Of a DNA stretch of 64,000 bases, positions 35,340 through 44,285 are shown in pieces. The translations under genes were made by a program, and so were the position numbers. The notes beneath the pieces were generated by a model. That model saw only the letters and a program-made list of their open reading frames with translations, was not told where the DNA came from and did not search any database. The number at the start of each line of letters is the position of its first letter. Position 1 is the first letter of the stretch. Origin of the DNA: Herbiconiux flava (GTDB taxonomy: Bacteria; Actinomycetota; Actinomycetes; Actinomycetales; Microbacteriaceae); assembly GCF_013409865.1 (NCBI RefSeq), contig NZ_JACCBM010000001.1, positions 1,426,001-1,490,000 on the forward strand, written 5' to 3'.

Positions 35340-36992
35340 ATGGGTGCCGTGCACAGCAACGACACGAAGAAGACCCGCACACGCGTTCCGCGCAAGCGGT
35401 TCTGGCTGTATGCGGCGGTCGCCGGCATCGTCAGCGCCGCCGCGCTGCTCGCGGTCGCCGAGGTGATCGCCCTCGTGGTCGCCCGCGACGGCAGCCCCGT
35501 GCTCGCTGTCGGGGCGTTCGTGATCGACATCGTGCCCCGCTGGGCCAAGGAGTTCGCGATCGAGACCTTCGGCGCCAACGACAAGATCTTCCTGCTCGGA
35601 TCGATCGGTCTCGCGGTGGTCGTCGCCGCGGCGCTCGCCGGTGTGCTGCAGCTGGCGAAGCGCCCGCTCGGTCTGGTGCTGTTCGGGCTGGCCGGCGTGC
35701 TGGCGATCGCCGCGATCGTCACCCGCACCGGGGCCACCCCCTTCGCGTCGGTGCCGACGATCATCGGAGCCGCCGCCGGCATCGTGCTGCTGCACCTGCT
35801 GGTGCGGCGCCTGGCCCGCTGGCGCGACGACGTGCGGGCTGAGGCCGCCGCGACGACGGCTCCGGATGCTCGCGACCACGCTCGTCCGGCCGCCGACGCC
35901 GCCCCGGCCCCGCGTGCCGTGGGTGTCGACCGCCGCCGCTTCCTGGTCGGCACCCTCGTGGTCGCCGCCGCCTCGGCCGTGGTCGGAACCGGAGCCCGCC
36001 TCGTCTCGGCGGCCACCTCGTCGCTCGCCGGCATCCGGGACTCGCTCTCGCTGCCGACCGCCAAGTCGACGGTGGACGTGCCCGCGGGTGCCGAGCTGGA
36101 CATCGACGGCATCACCCCGCTGTACACCTCGAACGCCGACTTCTACCGTGTCGACACCGCCCTCACCGTGCCGCAGGTCGACCCCGCGACCTGGAGCCTG
36201 AAGATCACGGGCATGGTCGACGAGGAGGTCACGCTGAGCTTCCAGGACCTCGTGAACATGGGGCTCGACGAGTACTCGATCACCATGACCTGCGTCTCGA
36301 ACGAGGTCGGTGGCGGTCTCGTGGGCACGGCGAAGTGGCTCGGTGTGCCGATCCGCGACGTGCTCGCCATGGCCGGGCCGCAGTCGGGCGCCGACATGGT
36401 GCTCTCCAAGAGCGTCGACGGCTACACGGCCAGCACCCCGCTCGAGGCCGTCACCGACGACAACCGCGAGGCGATCTTCGCCGTCGCCATGAACGGCGAG
36501 CCGCTGCCGTTCGAGCACGGCTTCCCGGTGCGCATGGTCGTGCCCGGCCTGTACGGCTACGTCTCGGCCACGAAGTGGGTCACCGAGATCAAGGTCACGA
36601 CCTTCGAGGCCGACGAGGCCTACTGGACGCCGCGCGGCTACGACGCCGAGGCGCCCATCAAGATGTCCTCGCGCATCGACACGCCCCGCGTCGACAAGCA
36701 GATCGGTGCCGGCCCAGCGAAGATCGCGGGCGTGGCCTGGGCCCAGACCGTCGGGATCGAGCGCGTCGAGGTCTCGATCGACAACGGCGACTGGCAGGCG
36801 GCGACCCTCTCGACGCCGATCAACGCCGACACCTGGGTGCAGTGGTTCGTCGACTGGACGGCCACCACCGGCACCCACTACGTCGCCGTGCGCGCGGTCG
36901 ACAAGGCCGGCAACACGCAGCTCGAGGAGCGCGCTCCGATCGCGCCGAACGGGTCGGCCGGCTGGCAGCGCACGCTCGTCACGGTCGTGTGA
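35340..36992 (+). CDS. Membrane-anchored sulfite-oxidase-family molybdopterin enzyme
   Basis: 550 residues with AGGAGG before ATG. Residues 20-155 contain about four membrane helices. A twin-arginine-like motif DRRRFLVG (197-204) and fifth hydrophobic segment precede the extracytoplasmic domain. The sulfite-oxidase fold follows, with the Mo-ligand Cys C318 in ITMTCVSNEVGG, and a C-terminal Ig-like dimer domain (GVAWAQTVGIERVEVSIDNG). The dimer domain argues for true sulfite-oxidase relatives rather than MsrP. msrB and msrA follow, so a role in sulfur or methionine-sulfoxide redox chemistry is a reasonable inference. Confidence 0.9.
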   Translation: MGAVHSNDTKKTRTRVPRKRFWLYAAVAGIVSAAALLAVAEVIALVVARDGSPVLAVGAFVIDIVPRWAKEFAIETFGANDKIFLLGSIGLAVVVAAALAGVLQLAKRPLGLVLFGLAGVLAIAAIVTRTGATPFASVPTIIGAAAGIVLLHLLVRRLARWRDDVRAEAAATTAPDARDHARPAADAAPAPRAVGVDRRRFLVGTLVVAAASAVVGTGARLVSAATSSLAGIRDSLSLPTAKSTVDVPAGAELDIDGITPLYTSNADFYRVDTALTVPQVDPATWSLKITGMVDEEVTLSFQDLVNMGLDEYSITMTCVSNEVGGGLVGTAKWLGVPIRDVLAMAGPQSGADMVLSKSVDGYTASTPLEAVTDDNREAIFAVAMNGEPLPFEHGFPVRMVVPGLYGYVSATKWVTEIKVTTFEADEAYWTPRGYDAEAPIKMSSRIDTPRVDKQIGAGPAKIAGVAWAQTVGIERVEVSIDNGDWQAATLSTPINADTWVQWFVDWTATTGTHYVAVRAVDKAGNTQLEERAPIAPNGSAGWQRTLVTVV

Positions 36993-37089
36993 GGTGGGTC
37001 GGGCATCCGCTCGCCGACGTGGTTCGCTCTCGTCGTTCGATCACTTCCTGAGAGTCGCCTGATTCCGGATGCTCGGCGGAACGATCGGG

Positions 37090-37107
37090 GAAGAACACTT
37101 GTTCTTC
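37090..37107. promoter_or_regulatory. Palindrome upstream of msrB-msrA (LexA-like core)
   Basis: GAAGAACA-CT-TGTTCTTC is a perfect 8-bp inverted repeat. Its core GAAC-N4-GTTC matches the actinobacterial SOS-box pattern, but the flanks are AA/TT rather than TCG/CGA. It ends two bases before a -10 candidate TATGAC (37110-37115), an operator position. Confidence 0.6.
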
Positions 37108-37150
37108 TCTATGACGCCGCAGCCAGCGACGCATGATCCGAGGAGTCCCC

Positions 37151-37617
<467 letters not shown>

Positions 37618-37621
<4 letters not shown>

Positions 37622-38172
37622 CCGACGCTTCTTCCACTACTGCTCCCACCGCCCGGGCCGTCCTCGCCGGCGGCTGTTTCTGGGGCATGGAGGATCTGAT
37701 CCGCCGCCGCCCCGGAGTGCTCGACACCCGCGTGGGCTACACCGGCGGCGACGTGCCGAACGCCACCTACCGTCGGCACGGCACCCACGCCGAGGCGATC
37801 GAGATCACCTACGACCCGACCGTCACCGACTACCGCACGATGCTGGAGTTCTTCTTCCAGATCCACGACCCGTCGACGAAGAACCGCCAGGGCAACGACG
37901 TCGGCACCAGCTACCGCTCGGGCATCTACTACCTCGACGAGGAGCAGCGCCGCGTCGCGGAGGACACCATCGCCGACGTGGACGCCTCGGGCATCTGGCC
38001 CGGCCCGGTGACCACGGAGCTGGCCGCGGCCGGACCGTTCTGGGAGGCCGAGCCCGAGCACCAGGACTACCTCGAGCGCTACCCGAACGGCTACACCTGC
38101 CACTACGTGCGGCCCGGCTGGGTGCTGCCGCGGCGTTCGGCCTCCGCGGCCGGCGCCACCGCCAGGGCCTAG
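37618..38172 (+). CDS. msrA: Peptide-methionine (S)-S-oxide reductase MsrA
   Basis: 184 residues. The active-site GGCFWGME is at residues 18-25, with GYTGG, Y.....H.EA ([16 protein letters not shown]), [20 protein letters not shown], and a late Cys (YTCHYVRP) as candidate resolving residue. It reduces the S epimer of methionine sulfoxide. It is translationally coupled to msrB by ATGA, so the two act together on oxidised proteins. Confidence 0.97.
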
Positions 38173-38183
38173 CACGCCGCGCG

Positions 38184-38218
38184 GCGGGGAGCGTCCGTTC
38201 GTCTCGGTCGCTCCCCGC
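38184..38218 (+). terminator. Terminator-like hairpin after msrA
   Basis: GCGGGGAGCG (38184-38193) pairs with CGCTCCCCGC (38209-38218), giving a 10-bp stem and 15-nt loop, 12 bp past the msrA stop. A T-rich stretch (TGCTTTTTCG) follows about 15 bases later. The motif GCTTCATCGTTCGC is then repeated at about 38217 and 38246. Confidence 0.65.
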
Positions 38219-38348
38219 TTCATCGTTCGCTGCTTTTTCGTTCGCCGCTTCATCGTTCGCCGTGCAGGTCGGCCGCCGCTTGGCGTGTCGTGCCTCCTCG
38301 CTGCATAGTGGACATTCGAACACATCTTCGAATGTCCCGGAGCGCCTG

Positions 38349-38606
38349 ATGAGTACGATCGACCTGACCGAGTTCGCCACCCTGTGGTTCACCGACGCCG
38401 TGCCCGCCCGCATGCTGTGGCAAGGTCGCCGCTGGCGGGTGAGCGACCGGCCCACCGAGCCCGAGGGGCTGTACTGGGGCACGCACGCCCCCGACTTCGC
38501 GGCCTGGCGCTTCCAGGCCACCGACGACGCCGGCCTCAGCCGCGTCTTCGACGTCGTCCGCCCGAACGGGGCGCCGCACTGGACCGTCGCGCACGTCTAC
38601 GACTGA
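38349..38606 (+). CDS. Hypothetical protein (small Trp-rich)
   Basis: 85 residues starting MSTIDLTEFATLWFTDAVPA. It is Trp-rich (RWRVSD, LYWGTHAP, AWRFQ, HWTVAHVYD), suggesting a small beta-barrel. I cannot assign a family with confidence. ATG lies shortly after a TGA-rich region without a strong ribosome site. It converges on the thyA-dfrA operon. Confidence 0.6.
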   Translation: MSTIDLTEFATLWFTDAVPARMLWQGRRWRVSDRPTEPEGLYWGTHAPDFAAWRFQATDDAGLSRVFDVVRPNGAPHWTVAHVYD

Positions 38607-38651
38607 CCCAGCCCCGCCGCTCGGGCGGGGCGAGCGGGCGTGGCGGATCGG

Positions 38652-39155
38652 TCAGCGCCGGTGGTAGGTGACGAAGCGATAGCGGATGCCCGTGCGCGAC
38701 GTGCGCCAGGCCTCCGTCTCGGCACTCCGCTGCCAGACGGCCCCGTCGATCGCCGGCGCCCGTGTGTCGCCGTCGACCTCGAGGTCGATCTCGGTCACCT
38801 CGAGCCGATCCGCCAGCGGCACCGCCTGCTGATAGACCTCACCGCCGCCGATCACCCAGACGTCCTCGGCCCCGCCGCCACCGTTCCCGGTATCGACAGC
38901 GGCCTGCACCGATTCGGCGCGCACAGCGCCGTCGGCGGCCCAGTCGTCCTGACGCGTCACGACGACGTTCCGCCGCCCGGGGAGGGGGCGGAAGCGCTCG
39001 GGCAGCGAGTCCCAGGTCTTCCGCCCCATCACCACGGTGCTCCCGGCGGTCAGCTCACGGAAGTGCGCCATGTCCTCCGGCACGTGCCACGGGATGCCCC
39101 CGCCGTCGCCGATCACCCCGCCCCGGGCCTCGGCCCAGATCAGCGAGACCGTCAC
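38652..39155 (-). CDS. folA: Dihydrofolate reductase
   Basis: 167 residues from GTG ([20 protein letters not shown]). DHFR motifs: [16 protein letters not shown] with the substrate-binding acidic residue, [20 protein letters not shown] and [12 protein letters not shown]. It regenerates tetrahydrofolate consumed by thymidylate synthase. The GTG overlaps the thyA stop as GTGA, a coupled thyA-dfrA operon. Confidence 0.96.
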   Translation of the reverse strand: MTVSLIWAEARGGVIGDGGGIPWHVPEDMAHFRELTAGSTVVMGRKTWDSLPERFRPLPGRRNVVVTRQDDWAADGAVRAESVQAAVDTGNGGGGAEDVWVIGGGEVYQQAVPLADRLEVTEIDLEVDGDTRAPAIDGAVWQRSAETEAWRTSRTGIRYRFVTYHRR

Positions 39156-39961
39156 ACGGCCACCGCCGCGCGGATCGCCGGGTGGTGCTCGTACCCCACC
39201 ACCTCGAAGTCCTCGTACTCGTAGTCGAAAACGCTCGCCCGCTCGGCCGTGATCCGCAGCGTCGGCGGAGCGAAGGGCTCGCGCGTGAGCTGCTCGCGCA
39301 CCTGGTCGACGTGGTTGTCGTAGATGTGGCAGTCGCCGCCGGTCCAGACGAAGTCGCCGAGCCCGAGCCCGGTCTGCGCCGCGATCATCTGGGTCAGCAG
39401 CGCGTAGCTGGCGATGTTGAAGGGCACCCCGAGGAAGAGGTCGGCACTGCGCTGATAGAGCTGGCACGACAGCTTGCCGTCGGCCACGTAGAACTGGAAC
39501 AGCGCGTGGCAGGGCGCCAGCGCCATACCGGGGATCTCGGCCACGTTCCACGCCGACACGATCATGCGCCGCGAATCGGGATCGGTGCGGATCGTGTCGA
39601 TCACCTGCTGGATCTGATCGATCTGCGCACCGTCGGGCGTCGGCCAGGAGCGCCACTGCACCCCGTACACCGGCCCGAGTTCGCCGTCGCCGTCGGCCCA
39701 CTCGTCCCAGATGCTCACGCCGTGCTCCTGCAGCCAGCGCACGTTGCTCTCGCCGCGCAGGAACCAGAGCAGCTCGTAGGCGATCGACTTGAAGTGCACG
39801 CGCTTCGTGGTGATCAGCGGGAAGCCCTCCGCCAGATCGAAGCGCAGCTGCCGGCCGAACACGCTGCGCGTGCCGGTGCCCGTGCGATCGGACTTCGGGG
39901 TGCCGTGCTCGAGCGTCTCGCGCAGCAGATCTTCGTACGGAGTGGCGATGGCGGAGGTCAC
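39152..39961 (-). CDS. thyA: Thymidylate synthase ThyA
   Basis: 269 residues from GTG. Motifs: [33 protein letters not shown], the catalytic Cys in [32 protein letters not shown] and [10 protein letters not shown]. It converts dUMP to dTMP with methylene-THF. TAAAGT (39968-39973, minus strand) ends six bases before GTG, implying a leaderless mRNA; the intervening CGGAGG is too close to act as a ribosome site. Confidence 0.98.
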   Translation of the reverse strand: MTSAIATPYEDLLRETLEHGTPKSDRTGTGTRSVFGRQLRFDLAEGFPLITTKRVHFKSIAYELLWFLRGESNVRWLQEHGVSIWDEWADGDGELGPVYGVQWRSWPTPDGAQIDQIQQVIDTIRTDPDSRRMIVSAWNVAEIPGMALAPCHALFQFYVADGKLSCQLYQRSADLFLGVPFNIASYALLTQMIAAQTGLGLGDFVWTGGDCHIYDNHVDQVREQLTREPFAPPTLRITAERASVFDYEYEDFEVVGYEHHPAIRAAVAV

Positions 39962-40034
39962 CCTCCGACTTTATCCGCTGGAACCGAGGCGCGGTCCAAG
40001 AAGTACGCTGAGCATCGAGGGAAGGACGCACGAC

Positions 40035-40247
40035 GTGAAGCGGATCAACATCCTGTACGCAGGCAAGCAGTACTCCATCTCCGGACGCGACGTCGAGGAG
40101 GTCAAGGAGGAGATCCGCTCCGCCGTCGAGACGGCCATCCCGTCCTGGCTCGAGGTGAACGTCGGCGAGGGCCGCTACAAGCGCGCCGACATCCTCCTCT
40201 CCCCGGGCATCGACATCACGGTCATCGGCATCGACGCCGACGACTGA
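40035..40247 (+). CDS. Small hypothetical protein
   Basis: 70 residues: VKRINILYAGKQYSISGRDV, a helix (EEVKEEIRSAVETAIPSWLE) and a strand-rich end (LLSPGIDITVIGIDADD). Its size and order suggest a small alpha/beta fold. GTG has GAGGGAAGGA about eight bases upstream and TACGCT near 40004 as -10. No function known; divergent from thyA. Confidence 0.7.
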   Translation: MKRINILYAGKQYSISGRDVEEVKEEIRSAVETAIPSWLEVNVGEGRYKRADILLSPGIDITVIGIDADD

Positions 40248-40319
40248 CCCCGTGCCCACCACGACGATCGCTGTGCAGCGTCGACTGCCGCCCCTGACGA
40301 CCGCGACGGGGCTTCCGCT

Positions 40320-41090
40320 GTGAGCGGCGTCGCACCGCAGCCCCTGAGCCGGGCCGCACCTCCGCTGGCCGGGCTCCTGCACGAGCAGGACTGGCAGTCG
40401 CTGACGTTCCTGCACTGGCGGGTCGACCCCGCGATCGTGGCGCCGCACCTCCCGCCGGGAACCCGCCCCGACGTCTTCGACGGCTCGGCCTGGGTCGGCC
40501 TCATCCCCTTCCGTCTCGCCAACGCCACGGCACCCTGGTTCCACGCTCTCGGCCCGATCCCGTACGCCGGCACCTTCCCCGAGATCAACGTGCGCCTCTA
40601 CTCCGTCGGCGACGACGGCCGCCGCGGTGTCGTGTTCTCCTCCCTCGAATCGTCCCGCCTGGCCTCGGTCACGGCCGCGCACGCGCTCTTCGGCCTGCCC
40701 TACCGCTGGGCCCGCATGTCGATCACCACGGCAGAGGATCGCACCATCAGCTACCGCTCCGAACGCCTCGGCGCGAACGGCTTCGGAGGCCGCCCCGGCC
40801 CGCACTCCCGCATCGACGCCCGCCCCGGAACCGCCGACCGCTCCGCCGACCCCCTCGCCGTCTTCCTCACGGCCCGCTGGGGACTCCACATCGCCCGCGG
40901 CGGCCGCACCCTCTTCATCCCGAACGAGCACCCGCCCTGGCCGCTCGTGGACGCCGAGCTGACCTTCCTCGACGACGAGCTTCTCGCCACCGCCGGGTTC
41001 CCCGAGCTCGCCTCACGCCCGCCCGACTCGGTGCTCTTCTCGCCCGGCATCCACACCGCCTTCGGCCGCGCCCTCCCGTCCCCTTCGTGA
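40320..41090 (+). CDS. DUF2071 (YqjF-like) protein
   Basis: 256 residues from GTG. DUF2071 motifs: [44 protein letters not shown] (the conserved FPE-NVR block) and late [15 protein letters not shown]. Bacillus YqjF relatives belong to this family; biochemical function unknown. No membrane segments. A 412-bp non-coding repeat region follows. Confidence 0.88.
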   Translation: MSGVAPQPLSRAAPPLAGLLHEQDWQSLTFLHWRVDPAIVAPHLPPGTRPDVFDGSAWVGLIPFRLANATAPWFHALGPIPYAGTFPEINVRLYSVGDDGRRGVVFSSLESSRLASVTAAHALFGLPYRWARMSITTAEDRTISYRSERLGANGFGGRPGPHSRIDARPGTADRSADPLAVFLTARWGLHIARGGRTLFIPNEHPPWPLVDAELTFLDDELLATAGFPELASRPPDSVLFSPGIHTAFGRALPSPS

Positions 41091-41502
41091 GCCCACCCGC
41101 CCCACCGCTCTGAAGCTTCGCGCCCCAACGCCGACGCCGCCGACGTCAGCATCCAGACCGGCGTCCACGCCCAGACCGGCGCTCACGCCCAGACCCGCGC
41201 CCATCCCCAGACCGGCGCTCATGCCCAGACCGGCGCTCATGCCCAGACCGGCGCTCATGCCCAGACCGGCGCTCATGCCCAGACCGGCGCTCATGCCCAG
41301 ACCGGCGCTCATGCCCAGACCGGCGCTCACGCCCAGACCGGCGCTCACGCCCAGACCGGCGCTCACGCCCAGACCGGCGCTCACGCCCAGACCGGCGCTC
41401 ACGCCCAGACCGGCGCCCATGCCCAGACCGGCGTCAACGCCATCGGGAGCGGGCCCGCGGTCGGCGGCGGGCCGCGCATCCGGAGCCCGGGATAATGGTC
41501 GG
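41091..41502. other. 412-bp intergenic region dominated by an 18-bp minisatellite
   Basis: It holds the 16-copy repeat (41154-41441) and, near the end, the -10 GATAAT (41491-41496) of the HAD gene. All frames are open because the unit is a multiple of three, but no ribosome site or plausible start is seen. Confidence 0.8.
41154..41441. repeat. 16 tandem copies of an 18-bp unit
   Basis: The unit CAGACCGGCGCTCATGCC starts at 41154 and recurs every 18 bp to 41441. Copies 4-9 are identical to the unit; copies 10-14 share a T-to-C change (CTCACGCC); the first three and last two differ most. In the plus frame shared with the HAD gene it would encode [12 protein letters not shown] repeats, in a minus frame GMSAGL repeats. 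Confidence 0.97.
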
Positions 41503-42384
41503 GTGACCCTTGAGACCCCCGCCCTCGGCCTGCTGCTCGACGTCGACGGGCCGATCGCCGACCCCGTCACGCGCACCATCGCCATCCCGTCGATCGCCGC
41601 CGACCTGGTGGCGCTCGCGAACGCCGGTATTCCGATCGCGTTCAACACCGGGCGCTCGGACGGCTTCCTCAAGGGCGAGGTCGTCGGGCCCCTGGTCGAC
41701 GGCGGTCTGAACCGCGACGCGCGCGTGTTCGGCGTCTGCGAGAAGGGCGCGGTCTGGTTCGCGATCACGCCCGACGGCGCGGGGGAGTTGTTCATGGCGG
41801 AGAGCCTCGTTCCGACGAAGGAGTTCTCGACCGCGGTCGAGCGGATGGTCGACGAGCGCTTCGCGGAGTGGATGTTCTTCGACCACACCAAGCGCGCATC
41901 CCTCGCCGTCGAGCAGCGCACCGACGTCGAGTCCACCGACTATCTCGCGGTGCAGGACGACTTCTGCCGTGCCGCCGTCGATCTGTGCAAAGAATTCGAC
42001 TACGGCGTGATGTGGAGGACCGACTCGTTCCCCGCCTCAGACGGCAGCGTCACGAAGCGCATCGACCCCACGATCATCTCGGTGGACATCGAGTCGATCG
42101 TCGTCGGCAAGGACTACGGCGCCGAACGCGCCATCGCCCTGATCGAGGCGACCGGCCCGGTTCCCCGCCGCTGGCACACGGTCGGCGACTCCCGCACCGA
42201 CTACGCGATGGCCGACTGGCTGCACGCCCACGACTTCGACGTCGAGCACGTCGACGTGCGCCCGGCCGACGGCCTGCTCGAGAAGCCCTACCCCGTCCTC
42301 ACCGCGGCCGACCCCGCGCAGACGAACGACGCGGCCGGCGCCGCATTCCTCCGCACCTGGGCCACTGACCTCCTCGGCGCCTGA
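41503..42384 (+). CDS. HAD-superfamily phosphatase-like protein
   Basis: 293 residues from GTG. HAD motif I is [12 protein letters not shown], motif II Thr is [11 protein letters not shown], the motif III Lys may be [10 protein letters not shown] and motif [18 protein letters not shown]. The arrangement resembles Cof/sucrose-phosphatase-type HADs with a C2 cap. Substrate unknown. GATAAT (41491-41496) ends six bases before GTG, so translation from here is preferred over an in-frame start within the minisatellite. Confidence 0.82.
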   Translation: MTLETPALGLLLDVDGPIADPVTRTIAIPSIAADLVALANAGIPIAFNTGRSDGFLKGEVVGPLVDGGLNRDARVFGVCEKGAVWFAITPDGAGELFMAESLVPTKEFSTAVERMVDERFAEWMFFDHTKRASLAVEQRTDVESTDYLAVQDDFCRAAVDLCKEFDYGVMWRTDSFPASDGSVTKRIDPTIISVDIESIVVGKDYGAERAIALIEATGPVPRRWHTVGDSRTDYAMADWLHAHDFDVEHVDVRPADGLLEKPYPVLTAADPAQTNDAAGAAFLRTWATDLLGA

Positions 42385-42433
42385 CGTCCTGGGAGCCTGA
42401 CTTCCTGCGAGCCTGACGTCCTGGGCGCCTGAC
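42380..42433. repeat. Three imperfect 16-bp repeats at the HAD stop codon
   Basis: Units resembling GCCTGACGTCCTGGGA begin at or near the stop codon and each contains TGA. This is the same stop-proximal pattern as at 399-440 and 15549-15608. Confidence 0.7.
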
Positions 42434-42448
42434 CCCCGCCCTCGCCCT

Positions 42449-42952
42449 TCAACCGCGCCGGATCCGCGCGACCCGCCCCCGAACCGCCGCCACGAGATCG
42501 AGCGGCGCCAGCTCGATGTCGAACCCCCGCCGCCCACCCGACACGAAGATCCTCGGGAACTCCAGCGCCGCGTCGTCGAGCACCGTGTCGAGCGGCGTCT
42601 TCTGCCCGATCGGCGAGATCCCGCCGACGACGTATCCGCTCTTCCGCTCCGCGACGGCCCTGTCGGCCATCGACGCCTTCTTCGCCCCGAGCGTCCCGGC
42701 CAGCGCCTTCAGATCGAGCTGATCGCGCACCGACACGATCCCGATCCCGAACCCGGTGTCGGTCGCGACCATCAGGGTCTTGAACACCCGCGCCGCCACC
42801 ACGCCGAGCTCGCGCGCGGCCTCGGCCCCGAAGTCCGTGGCCGCGGCATCGTGCTCGTACACGTGCGGCACGAAGCGGATGCCCGCCCGCACCAGCCCCT
42901 GCGTCGCCGCCGTCGTGGGACCGGCCCCCGCGGCGCCGCCCTTCTTCCTCAC
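42449..42952 (-). CDS. YbaK/EbsC-type Cys-tRNA(Pro) deacylase
   Basis: 167 residues from GTG 42952 (VRKKGG). YbaK-domain features: ELGVVAARVFKTLMVATDTG with the conserved Lys, KKASMADRAVAERKSGYVVG, and GGISPIGQKTPLDTVLD. It hydrolyses Cys-tRNA(Pro) made by prolyl-tRNA synthetase. GTG at 42955 is equivalent; the ATG at 42982 directly abuts a hairpin and has no ribosome site, so it is less likely. It follows the esterase gene on the same strand. Confidence 0.88.
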   Translation of the reverse strand: MRKKGGAAGAGPTTAATQGLVRAGIRFVPHVYEHDAAATDFGAEAARELGVVAARVFKTLMVATDTGFGIGIVSVRDQLDLKALAGTLGAKKASMADRAVAERKSGYVVGGISPIGQKTPLDTVLDDAALEFPRIFVSGGRRGFDIELAPLDLVAAVRGRVARIRRG

Positions 42953-42982
42953 CACCGTGCACGAACCCCCGTGCGACCGCAT

Positions 42983-43000
42983 CGGTGCCCGAAGGCACCG
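42983..43000 (-). terminator. UUCG-tetraloop hairpin after the esterase gene
   Basis: On the minus strand the RNA reads CGGUGCC-UUCG-GGCACCG, a perfect 7-bp stem closed by the hyperstable C(UUCG)G loop. It lies 22 bp past the esterase stop and before the YbaK gene. No U-tract follows, so it may be a terminator or a processing/stability element. Confidence 0.6.
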
Positions 43001-43022
43001 GGCCGCCACCGCACGCCGGCGC

Positions 43023-43709
43023 TCACGCCATGCCCTCGAGCCCGAGCGTCACCCGCAGGAACGCCGACACGTCGTCCAGCTCCTCCCGCGAGATGGAGTG
43101 CGCGATGCCCGGGTACAGCCGCTCCACCACGCGGAACCGCGACGGCACGAACGCAGCCGTCCGGGCGATCGCATCCGGCGCGATGATCGGGTCGCCGACG
43201 TCACGCCCCCAGAACAGCGGCGGTCGCACGGTCGCCAGCTCGTCATCGGACTCGAGGGTGCCCGGCGCGCTGGCCCCCGAGAGGTTCACGGCCGCGGCGA
43301 AGCGGTGCACGCGCATCCTGAGCAGCTGGATCGACATCATGCCGCCCTGCGAGAACCCCATCGCGGCGATGGCGCGCGGCGCTCCGTACTCGGCGTCGAC
43401 GCGGTCGAGCCAGCCGAGCACCGCGGTGGCGGCCTCGGTCGCGGCCTCGGAGCTGACGCCCGGGGCGTCGAGCGGGAACCAGCTCCACCCGCCCATGCGC
43501 CACGGCTCCCCGGAGATGGGTGCCCTGAGGAAGGCGTACACGGCGTCGGCCGGCAGCATCGGCAGCAGCTGGGCGAGGTCGTTCTCGTGCGAACCGCGGC
43601 CGTGCATGACGATCACCAGGGGCGCGTCGACCAGCCGCTCGGACAGTTCCTCTCGCGGCACCGACCACACCACCGCGCTGTCGTCGATCCGAAGCTCCGT
43701 GTCGCTCAT
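43023..43709 (-). CDS. Phospholipase/carboxylesterase family hydrolase
   Basis: 228 residues. Alpha/beta hydrolase with VIVMHGRGSHEND, nucleophile MGFSQGGMM, LFWGRDVGDPIIAPD (acid) and YPGIAHSISREEL (His). This is the esterase D/YpfH branch; acts on carboxylic esters in the cytoplasm. TAGATT (43716-43721, minus strand) ends six bases before ATG: leaderless. Confidence 0.9.
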   Translation of the reverse strand: MSDTELRIDDSAVVWSVPREELSERLVDAPLVIVMHGRGSHENDLAQLLPMLPADAVYAFLRAPISGEPWRMGGWSWFPLDAPGVSSEAATEAATAVLGWLDRVDAEYGAPRAIAAMGFSQGGMMSIQLLRMRVHRFAAAVNLSGASAPGTLESDDELATVRPPLFWGRDVGDPIIAPDAIARTAAFVPSRFRVVERLYPGIAHSISREELDDVSAFLRVTLGLEGMA

Positions 43710-43820
43710 GCTCCGAATCTACCGCCCCGGCAGCAGGTCGAGCTCTCGTGCGACGGGAGGCGGGCAGGGGGTTGCGGGCAGCTCTATCGCGCTGCGCGTG
43801 GCCGGCGTAGCATGCCGGGC

Positions 43821-44245
43821 ATGGAGCATCCGCGGCTGTTCGACCCCGACGATGCGATGGTCGCGCGGCTCCGCGAGCTCTGCCTGCGCTACCCCGAGTC
43901 GGCCGAGGTCGAGGCGTGGGGGAGACCGACGTTCCGGGCGGGCAAGAAGCTTTTCGCGATCGCGGGCGCGTCGATGCACCGGCCGCAGAGCGTCGTGTTC
44001 AAACCGGCGAGGGATGAGCATCCGCCCTCTCTGAGCTCGACGACGTCTTCGTGCCGCCCTACTTCGGCCCCGCGGGCTGGCTCGCCATCGACCTCGGCCC
44101 CCGCACGGACTGGGCCTTCGTGGCCGAGCTCCTCGACACCTCCTACCGCCAGGTCGCCCTGAAGCGTCACCTCGCGGCCCTCGCCCTGTCAGGCCTCACG
44201 CCGAACCCGGCGACTGCCGTCTCCGCCGACGGTCGCCGGGACTGA
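43821..44245 (+). pseudogene. MmcQ/YjbR-family gene with a one-base deletion
   Basis: The first frame encodes MEHPRLFDPDDAMVARLREL through FKPARDEHPPS, matching the N-terminal half of MmcQ/YjbR proteins (CyaY-like DNA-binding fold). The second half, DDVFVPPYFGPAGWLAIDLG to the end, lies in another frame. Restoring one base at 44031-44032 (CT before GAG) joins the halves as about 141 residues, the family length. TAGCAT (43808-43813) ends seven bases before ATG. It may be a recent pseudogene or a sequencing error. Confidence 0.85.
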
Positions 44246-44285
44246 CACCCTCGGCGGGGCTTCGGGCCCGCTCCGAACCCGCGCC

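Noticed and set aside
33891..36992. 1033-codon frame suggesting a longer molybdoenzyme fusion
   Set aside because: The upstream half is antisense to the esterase and VOC genes; AGGAGG and ATG at 35340 mark the true start.
41154..41441. CRISPR array
   Set aside because: The 18-bp units are contiguous with no unique spacers, and no cas genes are present.
41221..42384. HAD protein with an N-terminal PRPALM repeat domain
   Set aside because: No ribosome site or promoter before the repeats, while GATAAT lies six bases before GTG 41503. Kept only as a possibility in the findings.
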